A DNA stretch of 64,000 nucleotides from Cryptomeria japonica (taxonomy: Eukaryota > Streptophyta > Pinopsida > Cupressales > Cupressaceae): assembly GCF_030272615.1 (NCBI RefSeq), contig NC_081414.1, positions 661,736,438-661,800,437 on the forward strand, given 5' to 3'. Positions 1 to 10,879 of this stretch are shown in pieces (position 1 is the first letter of the stretch; each line of letters begins with the position of its first letter). The notes beneath the pieces were generated by a model. That model worked only from the letters and a program-made list of their open reading frames with translations. It had not been told where the DNA came from and did no database searches. The position numbers and the translations under genes are program-made.

Positions 1-316
1 GGCTTCAAATAGAAAACTTGTACATGCAACTAAATCCATTGACTAATCAGAAGAACAAAATTAAGAAACGGTTCAATCATTTGAGAGATGTTGTAGACTT
101 GCAACTCACTAGCTACTTAGTTTTTGCGGGTAAGAGTTTTTTGTTTTGTTTTGGTTATGGTTGTGGTGTTTGTAGGGAGACATTTACAAATTTATATCTA
201 TTTTCACTATTTAATGGTTTATGGGTTTGTAATGGTAATTTAATGTTCTTTCATATTTTTGTATAGATTCTTTATAATAGCCTATTATAGTGATTTGTTC
301 TATTATGGATAATGTT
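1..316. other. Left-edge sequence without recognisable gene
   Basis: AT-rich sequence. I see no coding remnant, LTR edge or repeat partner. It is the left flank of the large inverted repeat; the left end of the CACTA-type element ending at 2865 is not visible here and, if it exists, lies outside the window. Confidence 0.5.
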
Positions 317-816
317 GTGGGTCAGACGACTTTGCCGTTGGTGCATGAAAGCATTGCATGAGTTATACTTTTAAAAATTACATGAAACATTTTTAATTTA
401 TTTGATTCAGTGTTATTTGAAATGTTTTTTATCAATGATGTTTCCTTTCTCCAAGAATTGGATCTAGGATCTTTCTGTCCGATAATATGTAACATCCAAT
501 GACTAAATATTTTCTTTACAAATGCTTATTTTATTTAATTATCATCTAAGCATGAATTAAAATTTATATCTGTGCGGAAGCAGAAGATACAAGCTGAAGG
601 CTCACGTGTAAGTAAATTTCTTAAAAGAAAGCAAACATGCATTATCTTGAATGACATGGAAACAAGCTCATCAGTTGCCTAGAAGAGAGCAATTGGAGAA
701 AATAAGAGGAAAGTGTTAAAGGGTGATAAATACATAGAGAGTGTGCAATACAAATAAACAATGTCTGGAGTGTGTGATGTGATGTCTCTAATTTATGTTC
801 GGAGGGACTAACTAGT

Positions 817-1428
817 TTTGGAATTCCTGAGAAACTTATTGGGCCACGCTTGGAGGAAATCAATGTGTTCATGCAAGGGCCACCTTTTTTCTATTATGAG
901 AATGATGCTTTTGCATCGAAGGATATTTGGAAGACAATATCCAAAAATTTCTACAGTGTGGAACTAGAGTTGGTGGACTCGAAGTACTTTTCAGTTTCTA
1001 GAAGACCAAGAGGTTATGTACACAGTCTCACAATAGAAGAGAAATTTCAAGCATTACCTCTCCCCTCATGACTATTCAGGAAGAACTTCTCAGACAAAGG
1101 ACTATTGGCCTCCATGGGATCAAAGAAAAAAAATGAATTGCTAGACTGTAGACGATGTGGTGGTGTCCTTCGTGAAGAACTCTGCACTATAATTGAAAAT
1201 TCATGAGGGAAACTGCAAGATAGTGAATATAAATACATTCTTGAAAAGTGGGAAGAATGGATCTTGGTTTGGGTGGGGCCAAGTCAGGTGGCTCCTCTAG
1301 AGGTTGATGAGATAGAAATAATATTAGGATTTGAAAAAAGATCACACTCGTGGAACTTTGTGTGCGACTGATCGATTGCTCTGTTTGGGTAATGCATTCC
1401 AAATAAATATAGTTGCATACAAATAAAT
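817..1428 (+). pseudogene. DRM-type DNA methyltransferase fragment, left arm (degenerate)
   Basis: Translation shows landmarks of the catalytic domain of plant DRM (domains rearranged methyltransferase), the de novo cytosine methyltransferase of RNA-directed DNA methylation. They are GPPFFYYEND (around motif VI, where ENV is usual), SRRPRGYVHSL, WVGPSQVAPLEVDEIEIILG and CLGNAFQINIVAY (motif X region). The order matches DRM, in which motifs VI, IX and X precede I-V. Motifs I-V, including the SAM-binding and catalytic Pro-Cys parts, are absent because the homology stops at the hairpin loop. Frameshifts and stops follow the LPLPS segment near 1068. No UBA domains are seen upstream. The piece cannot encode an active enzyme. 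This arm is more diverged from the DRM consensus than the right arm. Confidence 0.85.
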
Positions 1429-1430
1429 GG

Positions 1431-2033
1431 TATGCAACTGTATCTATTTGGAATGCATTACCCAAACAACACAATCAATCAGTCGCACACAAAGTTCCAT
1501 GAGTGTGATCTTTTTCAAATCCTAATATGATTTCTATCTCATCAACCTCTAGAGGAGCCACCTGACCTGGCCCCACCCAAACCAAGATCCATTCTTCCCA
1601 CTTTTCAAGAATGTATTTCTATTCACTATCTTGCAGTTTCCCTCGTTAATTTTCAATTATAGTGCAGAGTTCTTCACGAAGGACACCACCACATCATCTA
1701 GAGTCTATGCTTCAATTTTTTTCTTTGATCCCATGGAGGCCAATAGTCCTTTTTCTGAGGAAGTGCTTCTTGAATAGTCATGGGGGGGAGAGGTAATGCT
1801 TGAAATTGCCCTTCTATTGGGAGATTGTGTACATAACCTCTTGGTCTTCTAGAAGCTGCAAAGTACTTCGAGTCCACCAACTCTGGTTCCACACTATAGA
1901 AATTTTCGGATATTGCCTTCCAAATATCCTCTGGTGCAAAAGCGTCATTCTCATAATAGAAAAAAGGTGGTCCTTGCATGAACACATTGATTTCCTCCAA
2001 GCGTGGCCCAATAGGTTTCCTAGGAACTCCAAA
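1431..2033 (-). pseudogene. DRM-type DNA methyltransferase fragment, right arm (degenerate)
   Basis: This is the inverted partner of the left-arm fragment, read on the minus strand. It keeps more DRM-like residues: GPPFFYYEND, FYSVEPELVDSKYFAASRRP, RGYVHNLPIE, MTIQEALPQ, YWPPWDQRKKL, then VAPLEVDEIEIILGF, HTHGT and CLGNAFQIDTVAYHL. The open part 2000-1698 runs 100 codons. Breaks include a TGA where an Arg codon is expected just before the CLGNAF segment (CGA to TGA) and a small indel after RKKL. The fragment ends at the loop, right after the motif X helix, so only about half of the methyltransferase domain is present. The family assignment rests on recognising several consecutive DRM landmarks in order. 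Confidence 0.87.
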
Positions 2034-2533
2034 ACCAGTTAGTCCCTCCGGACATAAATTAGAGATGTCACATCACACACTCCAGACATTGTTTGTTTGT
2101 ATTGCACACTCTCTATGTATTTATCACCCTTTAACACTTTCCTCTTCTTTTCTCCAATTGCTCTCTTCTAGGCAGCTGATGAGCTTGTTTCCATGTCATT
2201 CAAGATAATGTCTGCTTGCTTTCTTTTACGAAATTTACTTGCACATGAGTCTTCAGCTTGTATCTTCTGCTTCCGCACAAATATAAATTATAATTCACAC
2301 TTAGATGATAATTAAATAAAATAAGCATTTGTAAAGAAAAGATTTAGTCATTGGATGTTACATATTATCTGACAGAAAGATCCTAGACAATTCTTGGAGA
2401 AAGGAAACATCACTGATAATATTTTTTTGCAAATAACACTGAATCAAATAAATAAAAAAATATTTTATGCAATTTTTAAAAGTAGAACTCGTTCAATGCT
2501 TTCATGCGCCGACAACAAAGCCGTCTAACCCAC

Positions 2534-2865
2534 ATCGTCTGATACCATTGGAATTCCGATGACAACTAAAGAAATATCCGACAAGGATGCTGTATATCTG
2601 ACGTCACTTCCTTGTTGGACAATCGTCGAGGAGCAAACATAGCATCTGTCCGAATTTTGATAGTAATTTGTGTAAATTTTTGGCAACGGGAGCAAATATA
2701 GCCGCAGTCGGAAGAGTTCATAACATTGTTGGAATTCCGACGCAAATGGCATCGTCAGAAAGACCGACGATGAGTTTTTGATGCTTAAATTTATTGGAAG
2801 TTCGATGTGGTGTCGTCGGACTACCGACAATTGTCCGTTGGAATTTAGGCCCAAATGTACTAGTG
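2534..2865 (-). mobile_element. CACTA-type transposon terminus with subterminal repeats
   Basis: The right boundary reads ...AAATGTACTAGTG, so inward on the minus strand it begins CACTAGTACATTTGGGCC. That matches the CACTA superfamily terminal signature and agrees in 15 of 18 positions with the end at 42413. The next 300 bases carry short repeated motifs around CCGACGA, GTCGGA and GGAATTCCGA, like CACTA subterminal repeats. The boundary falls inside the reading frame of copy A, which resumes at 2869, supporting a true insertion edge. The other end of the element is not visible. Confidence 0.7.
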
Positions 2866-2868
2866 AAG

Positions 2869-5745
2869 ATGAAGATGCCATATGATGTTGATTTATTTGA
2901 GGGTTATTTTAAGGAGACCTACTATACCCTATGGTAGATTTTTGGATTGGATGTTGGCTTAAGGATTCCAAACCACATGTTGGTTTTATGCATAAACATC
3001 CAATCAAGGGATCATTACAAGCAAATTGATTATGCTAGTCGTTTGACAAAGAAGCTGCACAAGGCAATTGTTGATATCAAAGAGCACCCTTATATCATGC
3101 ATTTTAGACACCACTCCATATTAATGCATATCACTCTTTGTGCTAGATAGAAGGTCTAGGAACCTCCATTGAAGGTTACCACCAATGATGGAATGACATA
3201 TTTACCTATCCAGAATGGACGTATGTCTGGGATAGGCACTGCAAAAATTCAAGATATGTGCATTTTGAAAATCATTTTGTTAGGAATTTTTTTTGCATGG
3301 CTTGGAGAAGAGGTTGATTAGGGTTTGTTAATGAAAATGAGAAAATGCTTGAGGCCCCAAATATATGCTCCTTAGCTCAATCTCAACCATAATTGGGGAG
3401 ATTGGCTATTTTACAAGGACAACACTATCATTAAAGTGTATGGATTTGAAAGGGAACTTCTTTTGCTACTTAGATCTATCCCTAACAAAATTTCTATTTT
3501 GAAGATTTTGTGGCAACTTTATGAATCTTAATTAGCTCATTTGAGGAAGGGTAGAAGAGACTTTTTTGTGCCTCTAGAGATCCATTTTTATGAATTTTAT
3601 TATGGAACTTCATCTGGTGCCTTATAATATGGAACTTGGAAAGGCAAGAAAAAAATATGATCTTGAGGGTTTCATTAGTAGTTTAGCGAAAGACTTTGGT
3701 GCACTAGCCTTCAACCATGAATTTGATGAAGAGGAGGATAGTGTGAGAAGTCCAAAAAATTATGTTGAGGTTGTGAAGATAAAGAGAATTGGTTTAAGAT
3801 CAACCATAATGAGGTAGAACTAAGACAAAAGGATCCAACCTTTTGAAGGCTATTAGGAATATCTTATTGATCCTTTAGTTAGGAAACATGCACATTATGC
3901 TACTTACAAGCATGATGCTGATCATATTCCAATGCCAAGATTGGTGCCAAGTGTCCCTCATCGATCCCCAGCTGTGCTAGAAGTTTCTACTAGTTTTCCT
4001 CTAGTTGTTCAAATTGAGGCTAGGCCTCTCCCATCTATGACTTCATCATCAAGCTAGACAATTATGCAAGCATTTCTTCCAACGTTCCTCCAGTTGTAGC
4101 AAATACTATTCCAAAGAGCCCAAGGGTTGTTATCCCAAATCATATTTTGTCTCTAGGAAGTGATCCTACAATTGAGTATCCTAATAGTAGATTTTATTTT
4201 GACATTGATGTCGATGTTGAAGAAATGAGTTATTTTGATAAAAGAAATATGAAAGAAGTGGAGCATGTCCCAATAAGAACAATTATCACTTTTAGATTGG
4301 GTTAGGAGAGTGTTGATGATGTAATATCAAGAGCTTGTGATGAACTCATGACTAATGATGAATTCATCAAGACAAAATAATTTAAACATCTATTATATAG
4401 AGCCATTGCATAATGATGCAATAATTAATTTGGTTTTCCAACCCAACCCAAGAGGAAGAAAATAAACTTAAAGACGAAATAACACAAAAGGTGAAGGAAA
4501 AATTAGCCACTATAACTCCAAAAGAAGGTAGACAAATAGTTAGGGATAGTGGCATTCGTTTGTTGGAAGAATGGAACGTCTCCACTGTCATTGTCTTTGA
4601 TCATTTTAGAAGGAGAGAAGATATTGATATTTTGAAGGATATAGATCCTCAAACTGCAAAAGAATTATGTTTTGGATTTGCATTTGATGATCAACATGAT
4701 ATGCCAGCCTTCCAGTCTCTCTACCCAACAACTCAAAATTTAGCCATGACTAAGCAGGGCTAGAAGCTATTTGGACACTTAATCCAGTTAGAAGGGCTAC
4801 AAATACAACTATTGTGCATGCTACCCAATTGGCATCACACAATGCTTAGTTTACAAACAAGTTGACCATGATTTCCGAGGAAGATAAGGCTAAACTGACA
4901 AAGGGGAATTTGAGATTAAAAGAGTAGTTAAACACCAAGACTGCATTATTAACCCCCCTCCCAAGCTAGCAATATCATCTGAGGAGTTGTTAAAGTTAAA
5001 GTAGGAGTTGGCAGTGGAAAGAGCTAAGGAGTTGCAAAGTAAAAATAAAGAAAATGATGTGCTCCTTAAACAAATTGCACATAATATTGCCATTGAGAAG
5101 ACATTGGTCTCTAATTTATTCAGTTTGTTGCTTGGAACTAGGTTGGAGTCACTCCTAGTATTTGTTGAAGATGATTGGGAAGGTAAAAATGCTACAAGGG
5201 AAGCCTTCAACAATTATGTTAAGAATATGGTTTATTTTCTTTATGTTAGAAAGCATTTAATAAGAAGAACCGAGGCTTTGAATGTTTTAACATGCCAAAT
5301 GCAAATGAAAATGTTGTACTTCAATTTTTTCATGATTTGCCTATGAGTCCAAACCATTTTCTTGGTTAATAGAATCAAATAACTTGTATTCTAGAGTGTT
5401 AAATAAATAATTAACATCTTTTGAAGGGAATATATTTTTCCTCATGCCTTCCTTGTATGATGAAAATGGAGAACTCGAGGACATAAAGAAATGGAGGAAA
5501 GTTGTCCAAAATATCTTAGGTCATGTTTTGAATGACATCAATAACATCTTAGGTCATGTTTTGAATGAAATTAATACCGAGGAGAACAATATTGAAAAGT
5601 TGAGTAGATATCTCAATCATCTCTCAAGATTTGAAATTGGAATGGTTCAAATGATAACAACTACTCAAGAGATTTTGGAGGGAAAATACAATGAACATGT
5701 AGTCAAGGTGAACATGGTAAAGACAAATGGTATTTTCAATATGTG
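2869..5745 (+). pseudogene. Copy A of unnamed large ORF family, 5' truncated and decayed
   Basis: Pieces in shifting frames align in order with copy D at the right edge. MPYDVDLFEGYFKETYY matches APYDVNSFHPYLKYTYY. A following stretch at 2947-3147 ends HHSILMHITL, against KHYSLLMHMLL. NWGDWLFYKDN...VYGFE near 3395-3450 matches NWGDWYCFSD...VYGFE. TPKEGRQIVRDSGIRLLEEW near 4510-4570 matches TPEKGR.LLKEVGVLLYSGW. MPSLYDENGELEDIKKW at 5444 matches VPSFYSNGELVSLEQW. The N-terminal third is missing because the CACTA-type end at 2865 cuts it. Many stops and frameshifts rule out a product. A Glu/Lys-rich, coiled-coil-like stretch lies near 5000-5200. No catalytic motif is seen and I do not recognise a named domain. 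Confidence 0.75.
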
Positions 5746-6672
5746 AAATGAAATTTTAGTGAGCAAAGGAGTTGCATGTCAAGTCAACCATTTTGCCAAA
5801 TATTTTAAAGATTGGAACAAAAGGAATATAAGTGCGTGATCAACAACATTTCAATTATTTTAGGTGGGGCCTTGCCAGATCAAGCAATGATCACAAGTAC
5901 CCATGGTTATGAAATGAACTCTAAGTATGCTTGATTTGCATTTCAATTGGTCATCAAATTTTTTGTCTTATGTGTCATCAAAAATGCCTTTTGGCATATT
6001 CATTCATTTTGAGTGATTGTCAAATGAATATTTGACACTTGTATATGGCTCAATGCTTGTTGCTTCCTTATCTTATAAAAGGGATTTCAAGGCCATAGAA
6101 AAGGGTTCTAAATTCTGAATATATGAGTTATAGAGAATGAATTTCAAGTTCATGTAACAAGTATAAGTCAGATTTTAGTTTTGATTAATTAATGAAGAAT
6201 ATTGGAGAAATCTTCTCTAGATTGTGCATTTAAACTTCATATGAATTGGTAATATATTTTTTTATTTTATTTTTCATTGTAATGTTTCTATGATTGTGTA
6301 GTTTGTGTATGGTTTTCTTTCAAGGAGAGGATTAAATGCTTTATTCAAATTACAACAAGTTTGGGTGAATAATATGGATCTATGTTTGTAAGTAGGGTTA
6401 TGCAGTAATATATGCATATGCATTGGTGTAAGGAATTAATATTCAAAGTCCTTTGAAAGAATTAACTAAAAAAATGCTCTAAATAAAGCACATTACAATT
6501 ACAAAAGCAAACACAATATAACTCCTTATTGCAAATGAATAACAAAGAACAACAGTAGCACAATGATTAATTTTATTAATAATGAATTACAATGTTAGAT
6601 GGCACATGATACATCCTGGAAGTTAAAGATGAATTACAAATTGACATAATTGATACTAATATATTATAGATG
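5746..6672. other. Non-coding spacer, possible old LTR relic
   Basis: AT-rich and without a coding remnant. A TATAAAAGGG box at 6075-6084 followed by a T-rich leader could be the promoter part of an eroded LTR, but I found no partner copy. Bases 6530-6600 resemble 30975-31035 around TAATAATGAATTACAATGTT, so this is repeat-derived. Confidence 0.4.
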
Positions 6673-7271
6673 TGTAGCATTTTAAATTGTCACCAAGCCA
6701 ATTTACACCTCATGTTTGTGCCCCTAATTTACCGTGTCCTATCCTATTCATCTTTCTGGGTCCATTTGTCCCTATTCTTCAACTTTGAGGCCATGATCAA
6801 CCTTCTATGGGTCCTACCATGGGAAATACACCCTATTTTAACATTGTTTGGGGCTTGATTGGAGAGGGACTAGGACATGGAATGCCCTAGTTTAGATCAT
6901 GACGCCCCAAAATGCCATGGTACCACTCAATCTAGCCCCTATTTGAAATAGGGTGGGGGCTATATCTCATCAGTAAGATTTGATCCTTGTGGCTTTGCAT
7001 GACTGTACAACCATTGTAGATCACTATTTATGACCCATCTCTTCAATAATCACCCATTTATCCCAATTTCAATGTTTTCACAATTCAACTTAGAAAGAGG
7101 GAATCAAAACCCTAATAAGAGGTGAACCTAATAAAAAAAATTCAAACTTTTCCCCCATAGGGATTAATCCTAGATCTTTTAGGTCCCTCCCTCTTTCAAT
7201 GTTTTGGTCTCTCAAGAAAAATTAGTGGTTGTATTACCTTAATTAGTGAAACCCTAATTTTCACCAAAACA
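6673..7271 (+). repeat. 5' LTR (short form, about 599 bp)
   Basis: Begins TGTAGCATTTTAAATTGTCA and ends CACCAAAACA. It matches 12006-12345 and then 14176-14438, with the region between absent here. The sequence after it (TTTTGGTGAACTCGACTCC) starts a TGG-type primer site, but I cannot assign the tRNA. Confidence 0.75.
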
Positions 7272-7689
7272 TTTTGGTGAACTCGACTCCTTACACCACT
7301 ATTTCTAATTTGTGTTCTCATATATGATTTGTGAGCATTTTAATTTTCAAAATTTCACTCATAGGTTATATTTTTAATCAAATTATACAAATTTAGAGGT
7401 TAAATTCATAAAAACCCTATTTTATTTTGGTTAATTTGACTTGTGGGTTGCATAATTTGTAACTTTTATTTTAAAAAATATGGGCTTAGGAATTCATAAT
7501 GGCACTTAATAGATCTGATTTATTTTCCATTTCACATATGGATACATTGCTTTTCACTTATATTTATCATAATCATGTGTTGGATAATGGTTTCTTTCAC
7601 TTCACATTGCTTCTTTTCATTCATAACACTTTGGCATATTGCATTTTTAGAATATCTAAAATGCTTCCTATTAATCAATTAAATCTCAA

Positions 7690-8790
7690 ATCTTTTATCC
7701 ATGATGCATTTTGTTTTATGGTGATATTTTTAGGAAAATGCATTACATATGTAGACCACATAAACTTGCTTGTAGATCATAATCCTAGAGATGCTAATGC
7801 AAAACCTAATACTTGTACCTCTCCTAGGGTATCTCATGTGAATGAAGAAAGAGCTAATACTCCTATCAATAATATCTCTAATGGAGAGAAAGCATTAAAG
7901 AGGAACATGTCACCATATTATTCTCATACACATACCCTAGTGCAAGGGGGGGAAAGGTCAAAATATTGGTGTTTCAATCTCTCTAGATCCCCCTTATTCT
8001 CCCAGAGATTATCTTAACCATCAAAACATTTGTAGAAAATATGATGTCATGTATTTCATTCATGATGTATCTCCACACATAACATTAAGTAAAGATGAGG
8101 CCTTAGATGATAATGATCTTCCTTCCCAACCTATCAAAGAGGATATGCATGGTGATAGCAAGGAGAATCTATCTACAAAGGATATTCCTTCTTCATCTAT
8201 TTCTCCCTTTATCCCTTCTAGATATATTTACACTATTAATTTTAAATAAATTCACTATAATACTCCTTCTCAATTATAAAGTTCTTATAGGAGTGGTTAT
8301 AACATAATATCAAAACAAGGTTATAGAGGACAAGGACTTGGAAAATTTGAACAAGGAATCAAAATCCCTATAAACCCTCCTACACAAGTTAGTACTGAAG
8401 GTCTAGGAAATCACCTATGGATGTTATTCTTAAAATTCAAAACTTTAAGGAGTATCTTGCAAGACACAAAAAGTATTGCCCATCTAAAGGTGCTTCTTCC
8501 TCAAACACTCATTTTTTCTCATATCATCAAACTAATGATAAGAGTGTTGTTTTTCCTTTCATTAGACTTAATTGCAATTATAAGAACAAGAAAGGTTGTG
8601 CACATTGTATTTTTAAGCGTATTTATTCTCATTCTCTTAAATTTTTTAAAACATTTAAAACATTGGTTCAAGACCAATGTGATAGAGTTCACACAATTGA
8701 TCTTGCACTCTGTCTTGGTGAAGAGGTAGTGCCTTGGCACTCCGTTCACCCTTCATGTTGCTCCTCACCTCATGACACTAGTAGTTAACT
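7690..8790 (+). pseudogene. Retroelement coding remnant with G-patch motif
   Basis: Several short open stretches lie in neighbouring frames. Around 8305-8410 the translation reads KQGYRGQGLGKFEQGIKIPI followed by a second Gly-Leu-Gly (TEGLGN). That is the glycine pattern of a G-patch, an RNA-binding motif found after the protease in some plant Gypsy polyproteins. The stretch before it is Asp/Glu/Ser-rich (about 8049-8246), as in linker regions. The 123-residue open stretch 8417-8785 has cysteines and histidines (YCPSKG, KKGCAHCIF) but no reverse transcriptase signature. No YxDD, DSG or integrase HHCC motif is seen in the element, so it appears internally deleted. Confidence 0.5.
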
Positions 8791-8929
8791 CTATTGGCTG
8801 AGCTCTTTGTCATAAGTGGTGATGCTTTTTCAATAACAAACATCTTGGGGTAGGAACATAATTTATTCTTGCCTCTATGCTTGGGCGCAAGAATATTATC
8901 TTCTTTTCTCTCTATTTGCGGTTTCACTA

Positions 8930-9260
8930 TTCCCTTTAGGGGTTGCATTTTTCATATCTTGAAGTCCTTTATTGCTTGAAATAATATGTCTCTTATGGAT
9001 GATCTCACCTTAGGAGGGATGTGTGATACTTCATCTTAATCTTTCCTCCTTTGAAGATTACCTCTTCTTTAGAGTTGCATTTTGCATATCTTGATGTCTT
9101 TTCTTGCATTGAATATTCCTTCACATGAGTACATGCACGTTCCTTGTTTAGGACCTTTATTTGCTTGGAATACATTTTCTTATGTATAATCTCTCCTTAG
9201 AGGTTGTGTAATTCTTCTCATTGTCCCTACACTTGGGGGGCATTGATATTTCTTATCCTT
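8930..9260 (+). repeat. Degenerate tandem repeats, about 130-bp spacing
   Basis: GGGTTGCATTTTTCATATCTTGA at 8940-8962 recurs as GAGTTGCATTTTGCATATC at 9073-9091, 130-133 bp later. The following GCTTG..ATA..ATCTC.CCTTAG segment recurs near 9160-9215. They lie in the 3' non-coding part of the LTR element. Confidence 0.45.
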
Positions 9261-10207
9261 TCTAAGGATCCACTTTTCCAATGTTGAGTGGTGTTTTTTT
9301 ATGATTTGATGTCATTCATTGTGTGAAGTCATTGTTTTCTCAAGGATTATATCTTATGCAAGAGGTGTGTATCCTTGAATACAAACTTTTTCTCACTTGG
9401 AAATGTATATTGATTATAAACATACCCCTCACATTTGGTCAAAAGTGTGTCATCCTTCATCAAGAATCCCATTTTCCTAGCAATAGGAGGAAGGTAGGTA
9501 TTCTTTTTCTCCTTCCCTTATTTTGGTAGAAGATGCTATGTTTGTTCAAAATCTCCTCATGGAGGTAGATTTATTTTGAGCAAAGATCTCTTCTGCTCCA
9601 AGTATCCCCTTTACACTTGTTGGGTAAAAGCAAAAAACTATGTCACGTTTTAGGCCAACTTATCATCTTAAGTGAATTTAAGTAATTCTAACTAAAAATT
9701 AATTTTAGTCAAACATATAGTCTATATAGATTCATAATAGCTAAGTTATATATGGGCCACAACTTTCCCAATTGGAAATGTCTACTAAATGTATATCTTA
9801 TACCACTTCGACTCTAATTACCAAAAAAATAAAATAAAAAACTTGATGTTTCAACAACTCCTACTCTTATAAATAATATTTTTTAAAAAATGTAAAATTA
9901 CCCTTTTATAGATCTATAAGTGAATTTTTCAAAATATATATCTTTTAATATTTTAATTAGTTTTTATATTTATATTTGATTTTTATGGAAAGTAGGTTAT
10001 CAACACTCAAATATAAGGTTGATTATCTTGTCAAGCAAAAAAGCTAAAAAATATTTTTAAAACTTGAAACAAATATGATGCAGTAGAGAAAAGAATCTAT
10101 GTCAAAATGATATAATTATTTTCTAATTTGGATAAATATTTAAGGAAAAAGGTGGTGGCAATTGGAAAGGGTTATATTTCAGCACACACAACTTTTCAAA
10201 TATATAG

Positions 10208-10275
<68 letters not shown>

Positions 10276-10879
10276 GCAAAAAATATATCCATGCACTAAA
10301 GTTTCAAGTTATCAATATACACCAAAAAAATGAAGAAAAAAAGGTAAAATTTACTAAATAAAGCGTGGCAGCTTGTGTAACTTCAATTTCAACATTTTAT
10401 CAACAACTGAATTATAGTGTTTACTTTATAAAAAACTACATTCAAATAATTTTTTAAATTTTTGTTAAAATTACAAACATAAATTAGACAAAAGAATATA
10501 ATTTTTATTAGTTTACATCATTTCAAAACTCAAAACATATATTTCATTTTCTATTGATTTGATTTAAAAAGTTGAATCAACATTGACCATTTCGTTTATA
10601 ATAGTGTGACACAACTCTGTACTTTTACCCTACTGCAAGATATCTCTTTTTCAACTATCTTATCCTTGCTTGTAAGAGTATTACCTCTTTAGCTTGGATT
10701 TATGAACATTGTTTCCTAAAAGGATATCTCCTTGGTATTGAAGGTGGGTATCCTTGTTTCTAGCTTCCTTAATACATCAACATAGGGTTATGTTGACATC
10801 TTAAGGGGGGCCATACATATCGCCCTCTTTGTACTATATTTTTTTGCATGTCTTAAACGGGTTGTTCATTCTCAGAAGT
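9261..10879. other. AT-rich non-coding interior of the LTR element
   Basis: I see no convincing reading frame. It contains the TA microsatellite listed separately. Confidence 0.4.
10207..10272. repeat. (TA)n microsatellite
   Basis: About 31 consecutive TA units from 10211 to 10272, preceded by a few interrupted TATA units. The Ile-Tyr repeat reading frame over it is an artefact. Confidence 0.95.

Larger units (their letters stand above)
317..2533. repeat. Large inverted repeat (fold-back), arms about 1.1 kb with 9-bp loop
   Basis: The left arm (317-1420) and right arm (1430-2533) are reverse complements of each other around a centre at 1425. GTTGCATAC at 1412-1420 pairs with GTATGCAAC at 1430-1438. 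At the outer ends GTGGGT at 317-322 pairs with ACCCAC at 2528-2533. The arms have equal length, so the alignment is nearly gap-free. Over about 220 bases around 850-1070 I count roughly 16 differences by eye, about 93% identity. A transcript crossing the centre would fold into a long double-stranded RNA. Both arms carry the same DRM methyltransferase fragment. The structure ends 332 bp before a CACTA-type terminus at 2865. Confidence 0.95.

Noticed and set aside
1187-1474. 95-codon minus-strand frame across the hairpin centre
   Set aside because: Its first 20 or so codons are DRM sense of the right arm and the rest is antisense of the left arm; it is not a gene.
2538-2551. TGGTATCAGAC on the minus strand beside the hairpin, resembling a primer-binding site
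   Set aside because: It lies inside the CACTA terminal region with no LTR edge next to it; probably chance.
2525-2881. 118-codon minus-strand open frame
   Set aside because: It overlaps the CACTA subterminal repeats and crosses the transposon boundary into copy A antisense.
10128-10361. Open frame rich in Ile-Tyr
   Set aside because: It is a translation of the (TA)n microsatellite.
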